Shown here piece by piece: positions 25,912-36,300 of a DNA stretch of 64,000 nt. Position numbers and translations under genes: made by a program. The notes under the pieces were generated by a model, which had not been told where the DNA came from, searched no databases, and saw only the letters and a program-made list of their open reading frames with translations. This DNA is from Paraclostridium sordellii (GTDB lineage Bacteria > Bacillota > Clostridia > Peptostreptococcales > Peptostreptococcaceae), in the NCBI RefSeq assembly GCF_000953675.1, contig NZ_LN679998.1, positions 2,792,102-2,856,101 on the forward strand, given 5' to 3'. Positions within the stretch are counted from its first letter, which is position 1; the number at the start of each line of letters is the position of its first letter.

Positions 25912-26691
25912 CTACCTTTTAAATAATCTTTTTAGAAAACTCTTTTTCTTTTCATACATACTAGGGATTTCAATTTCCAATTCAGTATTTTCAATTATAA
26001 CCTTTTGATTTTCTAAAAATAATTTTTCAGCCAATTCCATACTGTATTTTTGAGATACATATTCATATGCCTCTTTTATTAATGGCCTTCTTCTGGTACT
26101 ACTATGTGCATCTGTAGCTATGAAATGAATCATTTTATTTTTCAAAAGAATATCACTAGTTTTTTGTGCTTCAGTTCCATTTTTACCAGTTATGCTAGAG
26201 GCGTTTACTTGTATTAAAGCTCCTTCATTTATACAATCGTAAATTAAATTAGGATTTTCTTGAACTTTTGGATATCTTTCCACATGAGCCAATACAGGTA
26301 TATAACCTCTTAATTTTATTTCATAAACTATATCAACTAGATTTTTAGGAAAATTATTTGGAGAAAACTCAATAAGTAAATATCTACTACTGTTTAAAGA
26401 GTAAAAATCTAGGTTTTCAAAATTTTCAAATAAATCTTCTGTATAATATAGTTCATTTCCCAAAATTATATTTAAATCTATTCCTTCAACTTTTAAAGCC
26501 TTGTTGAAGTCATTAAGAACTTTATTTAACTCTTTTCCTTTTTTATATTTAAAATCAGGATGATAGTGAGATGTATTTATTATCGTCCTTATTCCTTCAT
26601 CGTAAGCTATTTTTGCCATTTCTATTGATTCAGATAAATTCTCAGATCCATCATCAACTCCAGGCAGTATATGGCAGTGTATATCTATCAT
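25912..26691 (-). CDS. PHP-domain tyrosine-protein phosphatase, CpsB/YwqE family
   Basis: 259 residues. The N-terminal metal motif IDIHCHILPGVDDGS, then TSHYHP, LAHVERYP and the C-terminal ATDAHSS make up the PHP active site of the Mn-dependent CpsB/CapC phosphatases, which dephosphorylate bacterial tyrosine kinases controlling polysaccharide export. No BY-kinase or capsule genes are nearby. A basic tail (KKKSFLKRLFKR) could touch the membrane. It is the first gene of the lgt-rsmH operon behind a good promoter. Confidence 0.88.
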   Translation of the reverse strand: MIDIHCHILPGVDDGSENLSESIEMAKIAYDEGIRTIINTSHYHPDFKYKKGKELNKVLNDFNKALKVEGIDLNIILGNELYYTEDLFENFENLDFYSLNSSRYLLIEFSPNNFPKNLVDIVYEIKLRGYIPVLAHVERYPKVQENPNLIYDCINEGALIQVNASSITGKNGTEAQKTSDILLKNKMIHFIATDAHSSTRRRPLIKEAYEYVSQKYSMELAEKLFLENQKVIIENTELEIEIPSMYEKKKSFLKRLFKR

Positions 26692-26720
26692 GTAATAATT
26701 CCCTCCTTATTATAAAATAA

Positions 26721-26749
26721 ATAATACCACATTAAATACTAAGCATCAA
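26721..26749 (-). promoter_or_regulatory. Sigma-A promoter of the PHP phosphatase-lgt-rsmH operon
   Basis: Minus strand TTGATG (26744-26749), 17-bp spacer, TATTAT (26721-26726) preceded by TGG (extended -10), about 30 bp before the SD AAGGAGG and the ATG at 26691. Confidence 0.65.
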
Positions 26750-26792
26750 TTTTCTTTATAATCTCCCACTAAAATAGTTTATTATTAAAACT

Positions 26793-26820
26793 AAAAAAGT
26801 GCTAAATATTTAGCACTTTT
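26793..26820 (-). terminator. Rho-independent terminator after the ymfH-like gene
   Basis: A perfect 26-bp palindrome at 26795-26820 (AAAAGTGCTAAAT and complement) followed by a U-run on the minus strand; it overlaps the stop codon. Confidence 0.85.
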
Positions 26821-28105
26821 ACTTTGGTTCTACTATTGATATAGAACAATATTCTTCTTTAAGATGATTTTTTAATCTTTCCTCAACTTCTTCAAATTTT
26901 ACTTGTTTTATAACTTCTAAATAATCCATTAAATTTATACCTTTAAATTTATATGAAATGAAATTATTAGCTATAAAATTTACTGAGTCAAAATATTTTA
27001 TAAATTGACCCATTTTTTTCTTTTTAACTCTATTAAAATCATCTTCTGACAATCCATCTTCTTTATATTTATTTATATACTTAATAATGGTGTCTTTAAC
27101 TTTTCTAGGTTCATTAGATTCTCCACCTATTAATGTATAACCATAATCTACTTGCGATGTAAATCCACATCCAAAGTTATCATTTATTAACCCACTCATA
27201 TACAATTCTTCAAAAATTTCACTACCTCTTTTTAAAATCATATCTAGTAATATCTCTGTGATAACTTCTTTTCTTAGTAACTCTTTTCCTTTCATACCTA
27301 CATCGCTATCTTTAAATCCTATATTAAACATTGGCATTGATATTGGAAATTCAGCTACGATTTCTTTTTCATTTACAGTTTTAGGTTCTTCTGGGTAAAA
27401 TCTTTCTATTTCATTCTTAAGCTTATCAACATCATAATGATTGCTTTTTTTAGCTATTTCCATAACTTTCTCTGCATCTACATCTCCTACGACAAATAAA
27501 ATCATATTTCCCGGGTTATAAAAAGTATTATAACATGTGTATAATTCCTCTTTGGTTATTTTATATATACTATCAACTGTTCCTGCTATATCTATGTTTA
27601 CAGGATACTTTGAATACATCGCCTTTAAACAATTAAAATATACATTCCAATCCGGATCGTCATTATACATTTTTATTTCTTGTTCTATTATTCCTTTTTC
27701 TTTTTCTACATTTTCATCTGTAAAATATGGAGTTTGAACATAATCTATTAAATGCTGTAAACTTTCATAGAAATTTTCAGTGCATGAAAATAAATAAGCG
27801 GTCATTGTAAAATTAGTATATGCATTTGCACTAGCTCCTAACTTTGAAAACTTATCAAATGCATTACCACCATCTGGTTGTTCAAACATCTTGTGTTCAA
27901 GAAAATGAGCTATACCTTCATTTACTTTAAATTTCTCAGTTTGATTTATAGGTATAAACTCCAAGTCATTTGATCCATAATTGGTAGCTAAAACTGCAAA
28001 CTTTTTAGTAAATCCTTTTTTAGGCATAAAATAAACATCTAAACCATTATCTAATTTTTCATAATAAACTTCTTCTTTTAATATATCATTAACTATTTTT
28101 TCCAT
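26819..28105 (-). CDS. ymfH: M16-family zinc peptidase, YmfH type (EF-P modification-associated)
   Basis: 428 residues with the inverted zinc motif HFLEHKMFE (HxxEH) near residue 67 and the distal Glu in the GIIEQEIKMYND segment, as in active M16 subunits. The adjacent upstream gene is the catalytically dead partner. This pair corresponds to B. subtilis ymfF/ymfH, annotated as associated with 5-aminopentanol modification of elongation factor P; the direct activity is not known to me. The genes are 9 nt apart and coupled. Confidence 0.88.
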   Translation of the reverse strand: MEKIVNDILKEEVYYEKLDNGLDVYFMPKKGFTKKFAVLATNYGSNDLEFIPINQTEKFKVNEGIAHFLEHKMFEQPDGGNAFDKFSKLGASANAYTNFTMTAYLFSCTENFYESLQHLIDYVQTPYFTDENVEKEKGIIEQEIKMYNDDPDWNVYFNCLKAMYSKYPVNIDIAGTVDSIYKITKEELYTCYNTFYNPGNMILFVVGDVDAEKVMEIAKKSNHYDVDKLKNEIERFYPEEPKTVNEKEIVAEFPISMPMFNIGFKDSDVGMKGKELLRKEVITEILLDMILKRGSEIFEELYMSGLINDNFGCGFTSQVDYGYTLIGGESNEPRKVKDTIIKYINKYKEDGLSEDDFNRVKKKKMGQFIKYFDSVNFIANNFISYKFKGINLMDYLEVIKQVKFEEVEERLKNHLKEEYCSISIVEPK

Positions 28106-28114
28106 ATAGTCCTC

Positions 28115-29377
28115 CTAGTTTCTTAAGAAATAAATAGTATCTAATTGTAATGCTTTAAACACATCAACTATTTCTTCCTTAGTTACTTTGTCTATATAAT
28201 CTATAATATCTTCTATACTTAAATTTGTTTTGCTTATATCTTGAGCAAATTTAAAGTCAGATAATCCACCTATATTATCTGTTAATGCTTCCATTGAACT
28301 TATAAGTGATATCTTACTGTTATTTAATTCTTCATCATTTATATCTCCATTTACAATTTTTTCAATTTGTTTTTTTACTAAATCAGTTGTTTTTTCATAA
28401 TTTTGAGTTTCTATACCAGATGATATAAATAATATTCCTTTATATTTTTCTATAGATGAATATATATAGTAACATAAGCTTTCTTTTTCCCTTATGTTTA
28501 TAAACATTTTAGAATGGGGTCCACCACCTAATATATTACACCCTACTATTAATGGATAATATCTTTTTGCATCTGCAAAATCTATATTAGTTCTATATCC
28601 CATAACTAGTTTTCCTTGTGTTATATCCATCTTATCAACTATATTCTTTACTGTATCTACATCTTTTTTAAACTCTTCTCTTGGAATATCTATTACAGAT
28701 CCTCTATCAAAGTTAAATTTACTTTTAATAATACTTTCAACATCTTTTTCATTAAATTCGCCTTCTACAATAATGTCTATAGGAGATGTTTTTAAAATTT
28801 CTTTATAGTGATTATATAGTTCTTTAGCTGTGATTTTATCAATTTCATCTATATATCCATATTCACTTATGCTAAACTTTTCATATTTACACATTTCCTC
28901 AAAACATCTTTCAAGTGCATATCTTCCCTTATCATTTATTTTGGCTTTTATTCTTTCTTTTAAATTTTGCTTTTCTAATTTAAGATATTCTTCACTAAAT
29001 CCACCATCTTCTACTAATGGATTATTTATTATTTCATTTAAAAACTCTATAGCTTTATTAAAAATTTGTTCATCTAAATATTTTTCATTTGTTGTCACTA
29101 GTTTTATATTTAAAACTTGTCTTTCTCCTCTTTTGCTTATATCAGCTAAAAGTGATGCTCCATACAAATCTTCTAGTTTATTAGATATCTCTCTTAAACT
29201 TTTATATTCGCTACTAGCATTAGTTATTAAATTAGGTATTAATGCATTTTTGGTAGCTTCATTTTTATCTAGGATTCTTTGTATGTATACACTTACTAAA
29301 TTTGTTTTAAATTTTTTAGAATTTATTAAAGTTAAATTTACATTCTCACATAAATTTATTTTTTTTACACTCTCCAT
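28115..29377 (-). CDS. ymfF: M16-family inactive partner, YmfF type
   Basis: 420 residues. The overall M16 fold is recognisable (SREISNKLEDLYGASL-like start of helix, NILGGGPHSKMFINIREKESLCYY in the C-terminal half with the R/Y pair that binds substrate) but the HxxEH zinc motif is missing where its neighbour has it. Such an inactive half forms a heterodimer with the active YmfH-type subunit. SD TAGGAGG precedes the ATG. It stands between a membrane ferrochelatase-like gene and ymfH, all in one operon. Confidence 0.87.
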   Translation of the reverse strand: MESVKKINLCENVNLTLINSKKFKTNLVSVYIQRILDKNEATKNALIPNLITNASSEYKSLREISNKLEDLYGASLLADISKRGERQVLNIKLVTTNEKYLDEQIFNKAIEFLNEIINNPLVEDGGFSEEYLKLEKQNLKERIKAKINDKGRYALERCFEEMCKYEKFSISEYGYIDEIDKITAKELYNHYKEILKTSPIDIIVEGEFNEKDVESIIKSKFNFDRGSVIDIPREEFKKDVDTVKNIVDKMDITQGKLVMGYRTNIDFADAKRYYPLIVGCNILGGGPHSKMFINIREKESLCYYIYSSIEKYKGILFISSGIETQNYEKTTDLVKKQIEKIVNGDINDEELNNSKISLISSMEALTDNIGGLSDFKFAQDISKTNLSIEDIIDYIDKVTKEEIVDVFKALQLDTIYFLRN

Positions 29378-29386
29378 AGTTACCTC

Positions 29387-30502
29387 CTATTTTTTTATTA
29401 ATGATATTTGAGTATATATTTCTTCAACCAAGATTTTAACTTTGTCCTTAGGATATATATAGTGAAATTTTATTTCTGGTCCATCTAGTTCTTGTAAAAT
29501 ACTTTCAACTAAATTCTTATTATGCATATTGTCAATTGTACATGTAGGTATAACTACATGCAATATATCAATTCCAAATTCTAGAAGTTGTTCTCCTGAT
29601 TTTATTATATCGTTTTTATTATTTTCTAAAAGTGGTAATTTTATTTGAATTTTAGTACTTTTTTCTTTTTCAATATAATACTTTATTTTTTCTCTAAAAA
29701 TTATATCTTGTTCTAAATTATTTTCATCCTCTAAGCCTATAAGTAATACTCCTATATCTGTATCTTCATTTTTAGCGCTTCCAACTATTTCATTTTTATA
29801 TGACTTTGCTAAATTATCAGATTTATAAAATAAATCTGTAAGTTCAATATGTACTCCTAATTTACTAAGTTGCATTTTCTGAAGCCTTTCATTAAATACT
29901 TCAAAATCTTTACCTTGAGTTATAAACATAGGACATATTACTATTTCTTTATAACCTTGATTTATAATATTTTTTATAACATTTTCAAAGTACGGCTTTG
30001 TGTATAGATATGAATTGATAACTTTGTAATCTTTACCTAATTTTTCTTTTAAATTAATAGCTATCTCATTTGCTGTATCTTTAAAATCACTAGAACCTAA
30101 ATTTTCGTAATATCTTTTAAATTTATTTAAGTTATAAACCATATTTCCATAAGATTTATATCCTTGCTCAAAATATATTTCATTAGCCCTTTCGCTTAAA
30201 TCATAGTTTCTATCTTCTCCATCATATAAAAGTACGACTGCTGTTTCTTTTTTTATACTAACTTCTTCATCATAGTCTACTATATTTTGATTTATATTAT
30301 CTTTTAATACTATTATTGAAAATATATTTACTAAAAAGTATGAAATAATTAAACCTATAAATATTTCCTTATATTGTTTTTTATAATTAGTAATATAATA
30401 ATATATAATTATGGTTGTCGCTATAATAAATATATTTTCCATATACCCATCAAATATAAGACTTAATCCTAGCAGTATACCTGAACATATTGGTATTATC
30501 AT
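29387..30502 (-). CDS. Membrane-anchored ferrochelatase-like protein, probably catalytically degenerate
   Basis: 371 residues. Three hydrophobic segments (about 3-18, 24-38, 47-66) precede a soluble part. Its first half (AVVLLYDGEDRNYDLSER, then NLKEKLGKDYKVINSYLYTKPY, then GYKEIVICPMFITQGK) follows the pattern of the chelatase fold of ferrochelatases/CbiK. The second half lacks the catalytic SxHSxP-like His and the paired Glu motif. I infer a chelatase-fold protein without normal activity, perhaps tetrapyrrole binding or structural. No haem or cobalamin gene is adjacent. It heads the operon with the M16 pair. Confidence 0.5.
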   Translation of the reverse strand: MIIPICSGILLGLSLIFDGYMENIFIIATTIIIYYYITNYKKQYKEIFIGLIISYFLVNIFSIIVLKDNINQNIVDYDEEVSIKKETAVVLLYDGEDRNYDLSERANEIYFEQGYKSYGNMVYNLNKFKRYYENLGSSDFKDTANEIAINLKEKLGKDYKVINSYLYTKPYFENVIKNIINQGYKEIVICPMFITQGKDFEVFNERLQKMQLSKLGVHIELTDLFYKSDNLAKSYKNEIVGSAKNEDTDIGVLLIGLEDENNLEQDIIFREKIKYYIEKEKSTKIQIKLPLLENNKNDIIKSGEQLLEFGIDILHVVIPTCTIDNMHNKNLVESILQELDGPEIKFHYIYPKDKVKILVEEIYTQISLIKK

Positions 30503-30528
30503 AAAATCAACTCCATTGAAAGTATAAT

Positions 30529-30557
30529 TTGCATCGCTAATGTATATGATGTATAAT
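30529..30557 (+). promoter_or_regulatory. Probable ychF promoter
   Basis: Perfect TATAAT (30552-30557) preceded at 17 bp by TTGCAT (30529-30534). The -35 matches only the first three bases, so activity rests mainly on the -10. The leader to the ATG is about 50 nt. Confidence 0.5.
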
Positions 30558-30615
30558 TAGAATGTATGTCTAATTTAAAATAAACACGAGACTTAAGAAG
30601 AGAGGAAGATACAAT

Positions 30616-31713
30616 ATGAAATTAGGTATAGTTGGTTTACCAAACGTAGGTAAAAGTACACTATTTAATGCTATAACTCAAGCAGGTGCGGAATCTGCTA
30701 ACTACCCTTTCTGTACAATAGAGCCAAATGTTGGTGTTGTGGCTGTTCCAGATGAAAGATTAAATCAATTAAAGGAATTATATGATTCTAAAAAAATAGT
30801 ACCTACTGCTATCGAGTTTTGCGATATAGCAGGTTTAGTTAGAGGAGCTTCTAAGGGTGAAGGTCTTGGTAATAAATTCTTATCTCATATAAGAGAAGTA
30901 GATGCTATAGTACATGTTGTTAGATGTTTTGAAGACCCTAACGTAGTTCATGTTGACGGTTCTGTAGACCCTTTAAGAGATATAGAGACTATAAACTTAG
31001 AGTTAATTTTCTCTGATATAGAAATATTAGAAAGAAGAATACAAAAGACTCAAAAAGCTGCTAAAGCTGATAAAAGTTTAGCATCTGAGCTTGAATTCTT
31101 AAAAGAAATAATGGCTACTTTAGAAGATAGCAAATGTGTTAGAACTATGGAGTTTACTGAAGATCAACAAACTTTTGTTAATTCATTAAACTTACTTACG
31201 TCTAAACCTGTAATATATGCTACTAATGTTAGTGAAGATGATTTAGCTGATGAAGCTTTAAATAATGAATATGTTAATAAAGTTAGAGAATTCGCTGCAA
31301 GTGAAAATGCTGAAGTTGTTGTTGTCTGTGCTCAAATAGAAGCTGAAATAGCTGAACTTGATACTGATGAAGAAAAGAAAGAATTCTTAGAAACATTAGG
31401 TCTTGAGCAATCCGGACTTGATAAACTTATAAAATCTTCATATGCATTACTTGGATTAATATCTTACTTAACAGCTGGACCTCAAGAGGTTAGAGCTTGG
31501 ACTATAAAGGTCGGAACTAAAGCTCCTCAAGCTGGTGGTAAAATACACTCTGATATAGAAAGAGGATTCATAAGAGCGGAAACTATAGCATTTGATGATT
31601 TAGTTCAAGTTGGAACTATGACTGCTGCAAAAGATAAAGGATTAGTTAGACTTGAAGGTAAAGAGTATATAGTTAAAGATGGAGATGTTATATTATTCAG
31701 ATTTAACGTATAG
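30616..31713 (+). CDS. ychF: Redox-regulated ATPase YchF (OLA1 family)
   Basis: 365 residues. The P-loop GLPNVGKSTLFNAIT, the switch region DIAGLVRGASKGEGLGNKFL and the NVSEDD segment in place of the usual NKxD (ATP rather than GTP preference) are typical, as is the C-terminal TGS-like domain (RAWTIKVGTKAPQAGGKIHSD). It is a ribosome-associated, stress-linked translational ATPase. SD AGAGGAAG precedes the ATG. It is a single-gene unit convergent with murE. Confidence 0.98.
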   Translation: MKLGIVGLPNVGKSTLFNAITQAGAESANYPFCTIEPNVGVVAVPDERLNQLKELYDSKKIVPTAIEFCDIAGLVRGASKGEGLGNKFLSHIREVDAIVHVVRCFEDPNVVHVDGSVDPLRDIETINLELIFSDIEILERRIQKTQKAAKADKSLASELEFLKEIMATLEDSKCVRTMEFTEDQQTFVNSLNLLTSKPVIYATNVSEDDLADEALNNEYVNKVREFAASENAEVVVVCAQIEAEIAELDTDEEKKEFLETLGLEQSGLDKLIKSSYALLGLISYLTAGPQEVRAWTIKVGTKAPQAGGKIHSDIERGFIRAETIAFDDLVQVGTMTAAKDKGLVRLEGKEYIVKDGDVILFRFNV

Positions 31714-31714
31714 A

Positions 31715-31746
31715 AAAAAGATGTATCGATTAGATACATCTCTTTT
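31715..31746. terminator. Bidirectional terminator between ychF and murE
   Basis: Stem arms 31719-31727 and 31733-31741 (AGATGTATC and complement) with a 5-nt loop; a T-run follows on the plus strand and an A-run precedes it, so it serves both converging genes. Confidence 0.85.
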
Positions 31747-33200
31747 TATTTTTTATGTAAATATTCATTAGCTATTTCTTTATCATCAAAATGATGTTTA
31801 ACCTTACCTATTATTTGATAATTTTCATGACCTTTTCCTGCAATTAATATTACATCATCTTTTTGTGCCATTTCTATCGCTTCTTTAATAGCTTCTTTTC
31901 TATCTATTACAACCTTATAATTTTCTTTATTTTTATCTAGCCCTTCTAATATATCTTTGATTATAAGCTCAGGGTCTTCTGTTCTTGGATTATCTGAAGT
32001 TACTATACATATATCTGAATATTTTTGTACAATTTCTCCCATTAACGGTCTTTTGGTAGTATCTCTATCTCCACCACATCCAAAAACTGTTATTATCCTA
32101 TTTTTAGCAAACTCTCTTGCTGTTTTTATTACATTCTCTAATGCATCTGGAGTGTGAGCATAATCAACTATTACACTTATACCTGTATCATTTGATATAG
32201 CTTCAAATCTTCCAGCTACACCACCTGTATTTTTTAATCCATTTATAACAACATCTTTGTCTATTCCTAATGCATAGCAAGTTGCTATAACTGCTAAGGT
32301 ATTATAAACTGTAAATTTACCTGGTACAGGTACAAATATATCAGTTTCATACGTTGGAGTTATAAGTCTATAAGAAACTCCTCTTGCTTCTATTTTTATA
32401 TTTTTAGCCATGAAATCAGCTTCATTATCTATTCCATAAGAGTAGCACTTAGTATCTAAATTTTTAACATTATTATATATTATTTTTCCGCCATTATCAT
32501 CTATATTTATTATATTAGCATTTGTTGTCATATAGAATAATTTTTCTTTAGCTTTTCTGTAATCTTCTAAATCTTTATGAAAATCTAAGTGATCTGGTGT
32601 TAAGTTAGTAAAAACTCCTACTTTGTATTTAGTTTGTGCCACTCTATTTAACGCTAGTGCATGAGATGAAACCTCCATTGCACAATATTTACATCCATTT
32701 TCTATCATTTGATTGAAATATCCTTGTAAATCTACACTCTCTGGAGTTGTAGAGTTTGATTCAACTTCGTTATCTCCATCAAATATTTTTATAGTTCCAA
32801 TAAGTCCAACTTTATTTTTATCTAATCTTAATATCTCATTTAAAAATGTTGTTATACTAGTTTTTCCATTTGTTCCTGTAACTCCTATAACATCAAATCT
32901 TTGACTTGGATGATTATAAAAATTATCTGCTATTTTAGCCATATCTTCTCTAGTATCTTTAACTTTTATAAAAGTTGCATCATCTCTATTTATATCTTCC
33001 TCTACTAAGAATGCTTTAGCTCCATTTTCAATAGCTTTATCTATAAATTTATGTCCATCAACAGTAAAACCTTTTATACATACAAACAATCCGTTATCTT
33101 TTACTTTTCTTGAATCATATTGAATATTATCTATTTGTATATCTAAACTACCTTTAGTATCTAATATTTCTAAGCCATCTATTACTTCTCTTAGTAACAT
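31746..33200 (-). CDS. murE: UDP-MurNAc-L-Ala-D-Glu--meso-diaminopimelate ligase MurE
   Basis: 484 residues. The N-terminal domain has DSRKVKDNGLFVCIKG, the ATP loop is GVTGTNGKTSITTF (about 108) and TNLTPDHLDFH follows. The C-terminal DNPRTEDP is the meso-diaminopimelate-binding signature, so the cell wall should be of the DAP type. It lies outside the main division cluster, 8 kb upstream, downstream of nifJ and convergent with ychF. Confidence 0.97.
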   Translation of the reverse strand: MLLREVIDGLEILDTKGSLDIQIDNIQYDSRKVKDNGLFVCIKGFTVDGHKFIDKAIENGAKAFLVEEDINRDDATFIKVKDTREDMAKIADNFYNHPSQRFDVIGVTGTNGKTSITTFLNEILRLDKNKVGLIGTIKIFDGDNEVESNSTTPESVDLQGYFNQMIENGCKYCAMEVSSHALALNRVAQTKYKVGVFTNLTPDHLDFHKDLEDYRKAKEKLFYMTTNANIINIDDNGGKIIYNNVKNLDTKCYSYGIDNEADFMAKNIKIEARGVSYRLITPTYETDIFVPVPGKFTVYNTLAVIATCYALGIDKDVVINGLKNTGGVAGRFEAISNDTGISVIVDYAHTPDALENVIKTAREFAKNRIITVFGCGGDRDTTKRPLMGEIVQKYSDICIVTSDNPRTEDPELIIKDILEGLDKNKENYKVVIDRKEAIKEAIEMAQKDDVILIAGKGHENYQIIGKVKHHFDDKEIANEYLHKK

Positions 33201-33310
33201 AAAATTTTACCTTCTTTCAATAAAAAAATTTATACTTATACTATTATATAATAATAATAATAAAATATAAATTGTCTTGAGTGCTATTTTTATTGCAAAA
33301 AATGCAAAAT

Positions 33311-33341
33311 AAAAAAATAGAGAGGAATATTCCTCTCTATT
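33311..33341 (-). terminator. Rho-independent terminator of nifJ
   Basis: Perfect 26-bp palindrome at 33316-33341 (AATAGAGAGGAAT and complement) followed by seven U on the minus strand; 15 bp after the stop codon. Confidence 0.9.
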
Positions 33342-33355
33342 TCTATTAATTAAGA

Positions 33356-36300
33356 TTAATATTGAGCTAATCTCTTATAGCTTTCATATCTTTCTTTAGC
33401 ATTATCTTCTGCCATTTCAAATAATTCTTCTGCTACATCTGGGAATTGTTTAGCTATAGCAGCATATCTTACTTGTTTCATTAAGAAGTCTCTGAAACTT
33501 TCAGTTGGCTCTTTAGAATCTAATGTAAATGGATTCTTACCTTCTAATTTTAGAGTTGGGTTGAATCTGTATAAATGCCAGTATCCACACTTAACAGCTT
33601 GCTCTATGTTAGCTTGAGCTCTTCCCATACCTTCTTTTAATCCGTGTGATATACATGGAGAGTAAGCTATTATTAATGATGGTCCATCGTATTTTTCAGC
33701 TTCTACTACAGCCTTCATTAATTGGTTCTTATCTGCACCCATACCAACTTGTGCTACGTATACATTTCCGTAAGACATAGCCATCATACCTAAATCTTTC
33801 TTTCTAGATCTCTTACCTGCTGCTGCGAATTTAGCCATTGCTGCAACTGGAGTAGATTTAGATGCTTGACCACCTGTATTAGAGTATATCTCAGTATCAA
33901 ATACTAATACATTTACATTTTCACCAGAAGCAAGAACGTGATCTAATCCACCGTAACCGATGTCATAAGCCCATCCGTCTCCTCCAAGTATCCATTGAGA
34001 TCTCTTAACTAAGTAATCTTTTCTAGCTTCTATTTCAGCAACTAATGCTTTTATTTCAGCATTTTCTATTTCATGAGCATTTGCTAATACTTCAAGTACT
34101 TTTTCACTTGCTTTAACAGATGCTTCACTGTCTTCTTTATTTTCTAACCAGTTATTAAATGCATCTCTAGCTGCATCACATATATCCATAGATACTAATT
34201 GTTCCATAGTTTCAGTTAACTTAGCTCTCATTTGTTTAACACCTAAGAACATTCCGTATCCATACTCTGCGTTATCCTCAAATAATGAGTTTGCCCAAGA
34301 TGGACCTTTACCTTCATGGTTAACAGTGTATGGAGTTGATGGAGCTGATCCTCCCCATATAGAAGAACATCCAGTAGCATTAGCTATCATCATTCTATCT
34401 CCGAATAATTGAGTTACTAACTTGATGTATGGAGTTTCTCCACATCCAGCACAAGCACCAGAGAACTCTATAAGTGGTTGTCTAAATTGACTTCCTTTAA
34501 CTGTTGTTGGAGCCATTATATCTCCTTTTGGAGCAACTTTCTTAGTATCAACTGCGAATGCCCAGTTTTCTACTTCAACTTCTTGAGTATCAAGAGGTTT
34601 CATAACTAAAGCTTTTTCTTTAGCTGGACATACGTCAGCACAGTTTCCACATCCTGTACAGTCCATTGGACTTACTTGCATTCTATATTGTAATCCGTCA
34701 AATCCTTTACCTATAGCTTTCTTAGTTTCGAATTTTTCAGGAGCATTTTTCATTTCTTCTTCATTAACTAATACTGGTCTTATACATGCATGAGGACATA
34801 TGTAAGCACATTGGTTACATTGTATACAGTTATCAACTATCCACTCAGGAACGTTTACTGCTACCCCTCTCTTTTCATATGCAGCAAGTCCAGCTGGGAA
34901 TGTACCATCTTCTATTCCATTGAATGTACTTACAGGTAAGTTATCTCCTTCTTGTGCATTCATAGGTCTTACTATATCTTTTACGAAGTCTGGTTCATTT
35001 ACTTCTTTTTTGCTTTCGTCTTTAGCATCTGCCCATTCAGATGGTACATTAACTTTAACTAAAGAATTCATACCTGCTTCAACAGCTTGGTAGTTCATGT
35101 TAACTATTTTTTCACCTTTTTTACCGTAAGCTTTCTTTATAGAATCTTTTAAGTATTCTATAGCATCAGCTTCTGGTATTATTTGAGCTAACTTGAAGAA
35201 TGCAGATTGCATTATCATGTTTATTCTGTTTCCAAGTCCTATTTCTTGTCCTAATTTAGTACCATTTACTGTATAGAATTGGATATCATTTTTAGCTATA
35301 TAATTTTTCATAGCTGCTGGTAAGTGTTCGTTTAACTCATTTTCATTCCATATAGTGTTAAGAACGAATACTCCACCTTTCTTTAATCCTTTTAATAAAT
35401 CATATTGATATACATAAGCTTGGTTATGACAAGCGATGTAATCAGCTTCATCTATTAAGTAAGTTGATCTTATAGGAGCATCTCCAAATCTTAAGTGAGA
35501 CATTGTTATACCACCAGATTTTTTAGAGTCATATGCAAAGTATGCTTGAGCATATTTCTTAGTGTTATCTCCTATTATTTTTATAGCTTGTTTATTAGCT
35601 CCAACTGTACCATCTGATCCTAATCCCCAGAACTTACATCTTACAGTTCCTTTTTGAGCTATTTTTAATTCATCAGCTAATTCTAAAGAAGTGTTAGTAA
35701 CATCATCAACTATACCTAATGTAAATTGATCTTTAGGAGTTTCTGATTTTAAGTTATCATAAACTGTTTTTATTTGAGTAGGAGTAGTATCTTTTGATCC
35801 TAATCCGTATCTTCCACCTATTACCATAGGAGCTTTTTCATTTCCATAGTATACTGATTTAACGTCTAAGTATAACGGCTCTCCAGTTGCTCCTGGTTCT
35901 TTAGTTCTGTCTAATACACATATTCTTTCAACTGTTGAAGGCATTGAATCCATAAAATGCTTCATTGAGAAAGGTCTGTATAAGTGAACTTTAACTAAAC
36001 CATATTTTTCGCCTTGAGCATTTAATACGTCTATAGTTTCTTCTATAGCTTCTGTTACAGATCCCATAGCTACTATTACATACTTAGCATCTTCTGCTCC
36101 GTAGTAATCAAATAGTCCATGCTTTCTTCCAGTTAACTCAGACATTTGGTTCATGTATTTTTCAACTATTCCTACGATATCATTGTAATATTTATTTGAA
36201 GCTTCTCTTGTTTGGAAGTATATATCAGGGTTTTGTGCTGTACCACGAGTAACAGGATGATTTGGAGATAAAGCTCTATTTCTGAACTCTTGAACAGCTT

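Noticed and set aside
28830-29411. 193-codon plus-strand open frame
   Set aside because: It runs antisense to the ymfF gene, has no SD, and is rich in Ser/Leu/Phe as expected from the complement of AT-rich coding sequence.
33201-33310. murE promoter from AAGACA and TATAAT
   Set aside because: The spacing between the two hexamers is 24 bp; not a credible pair.
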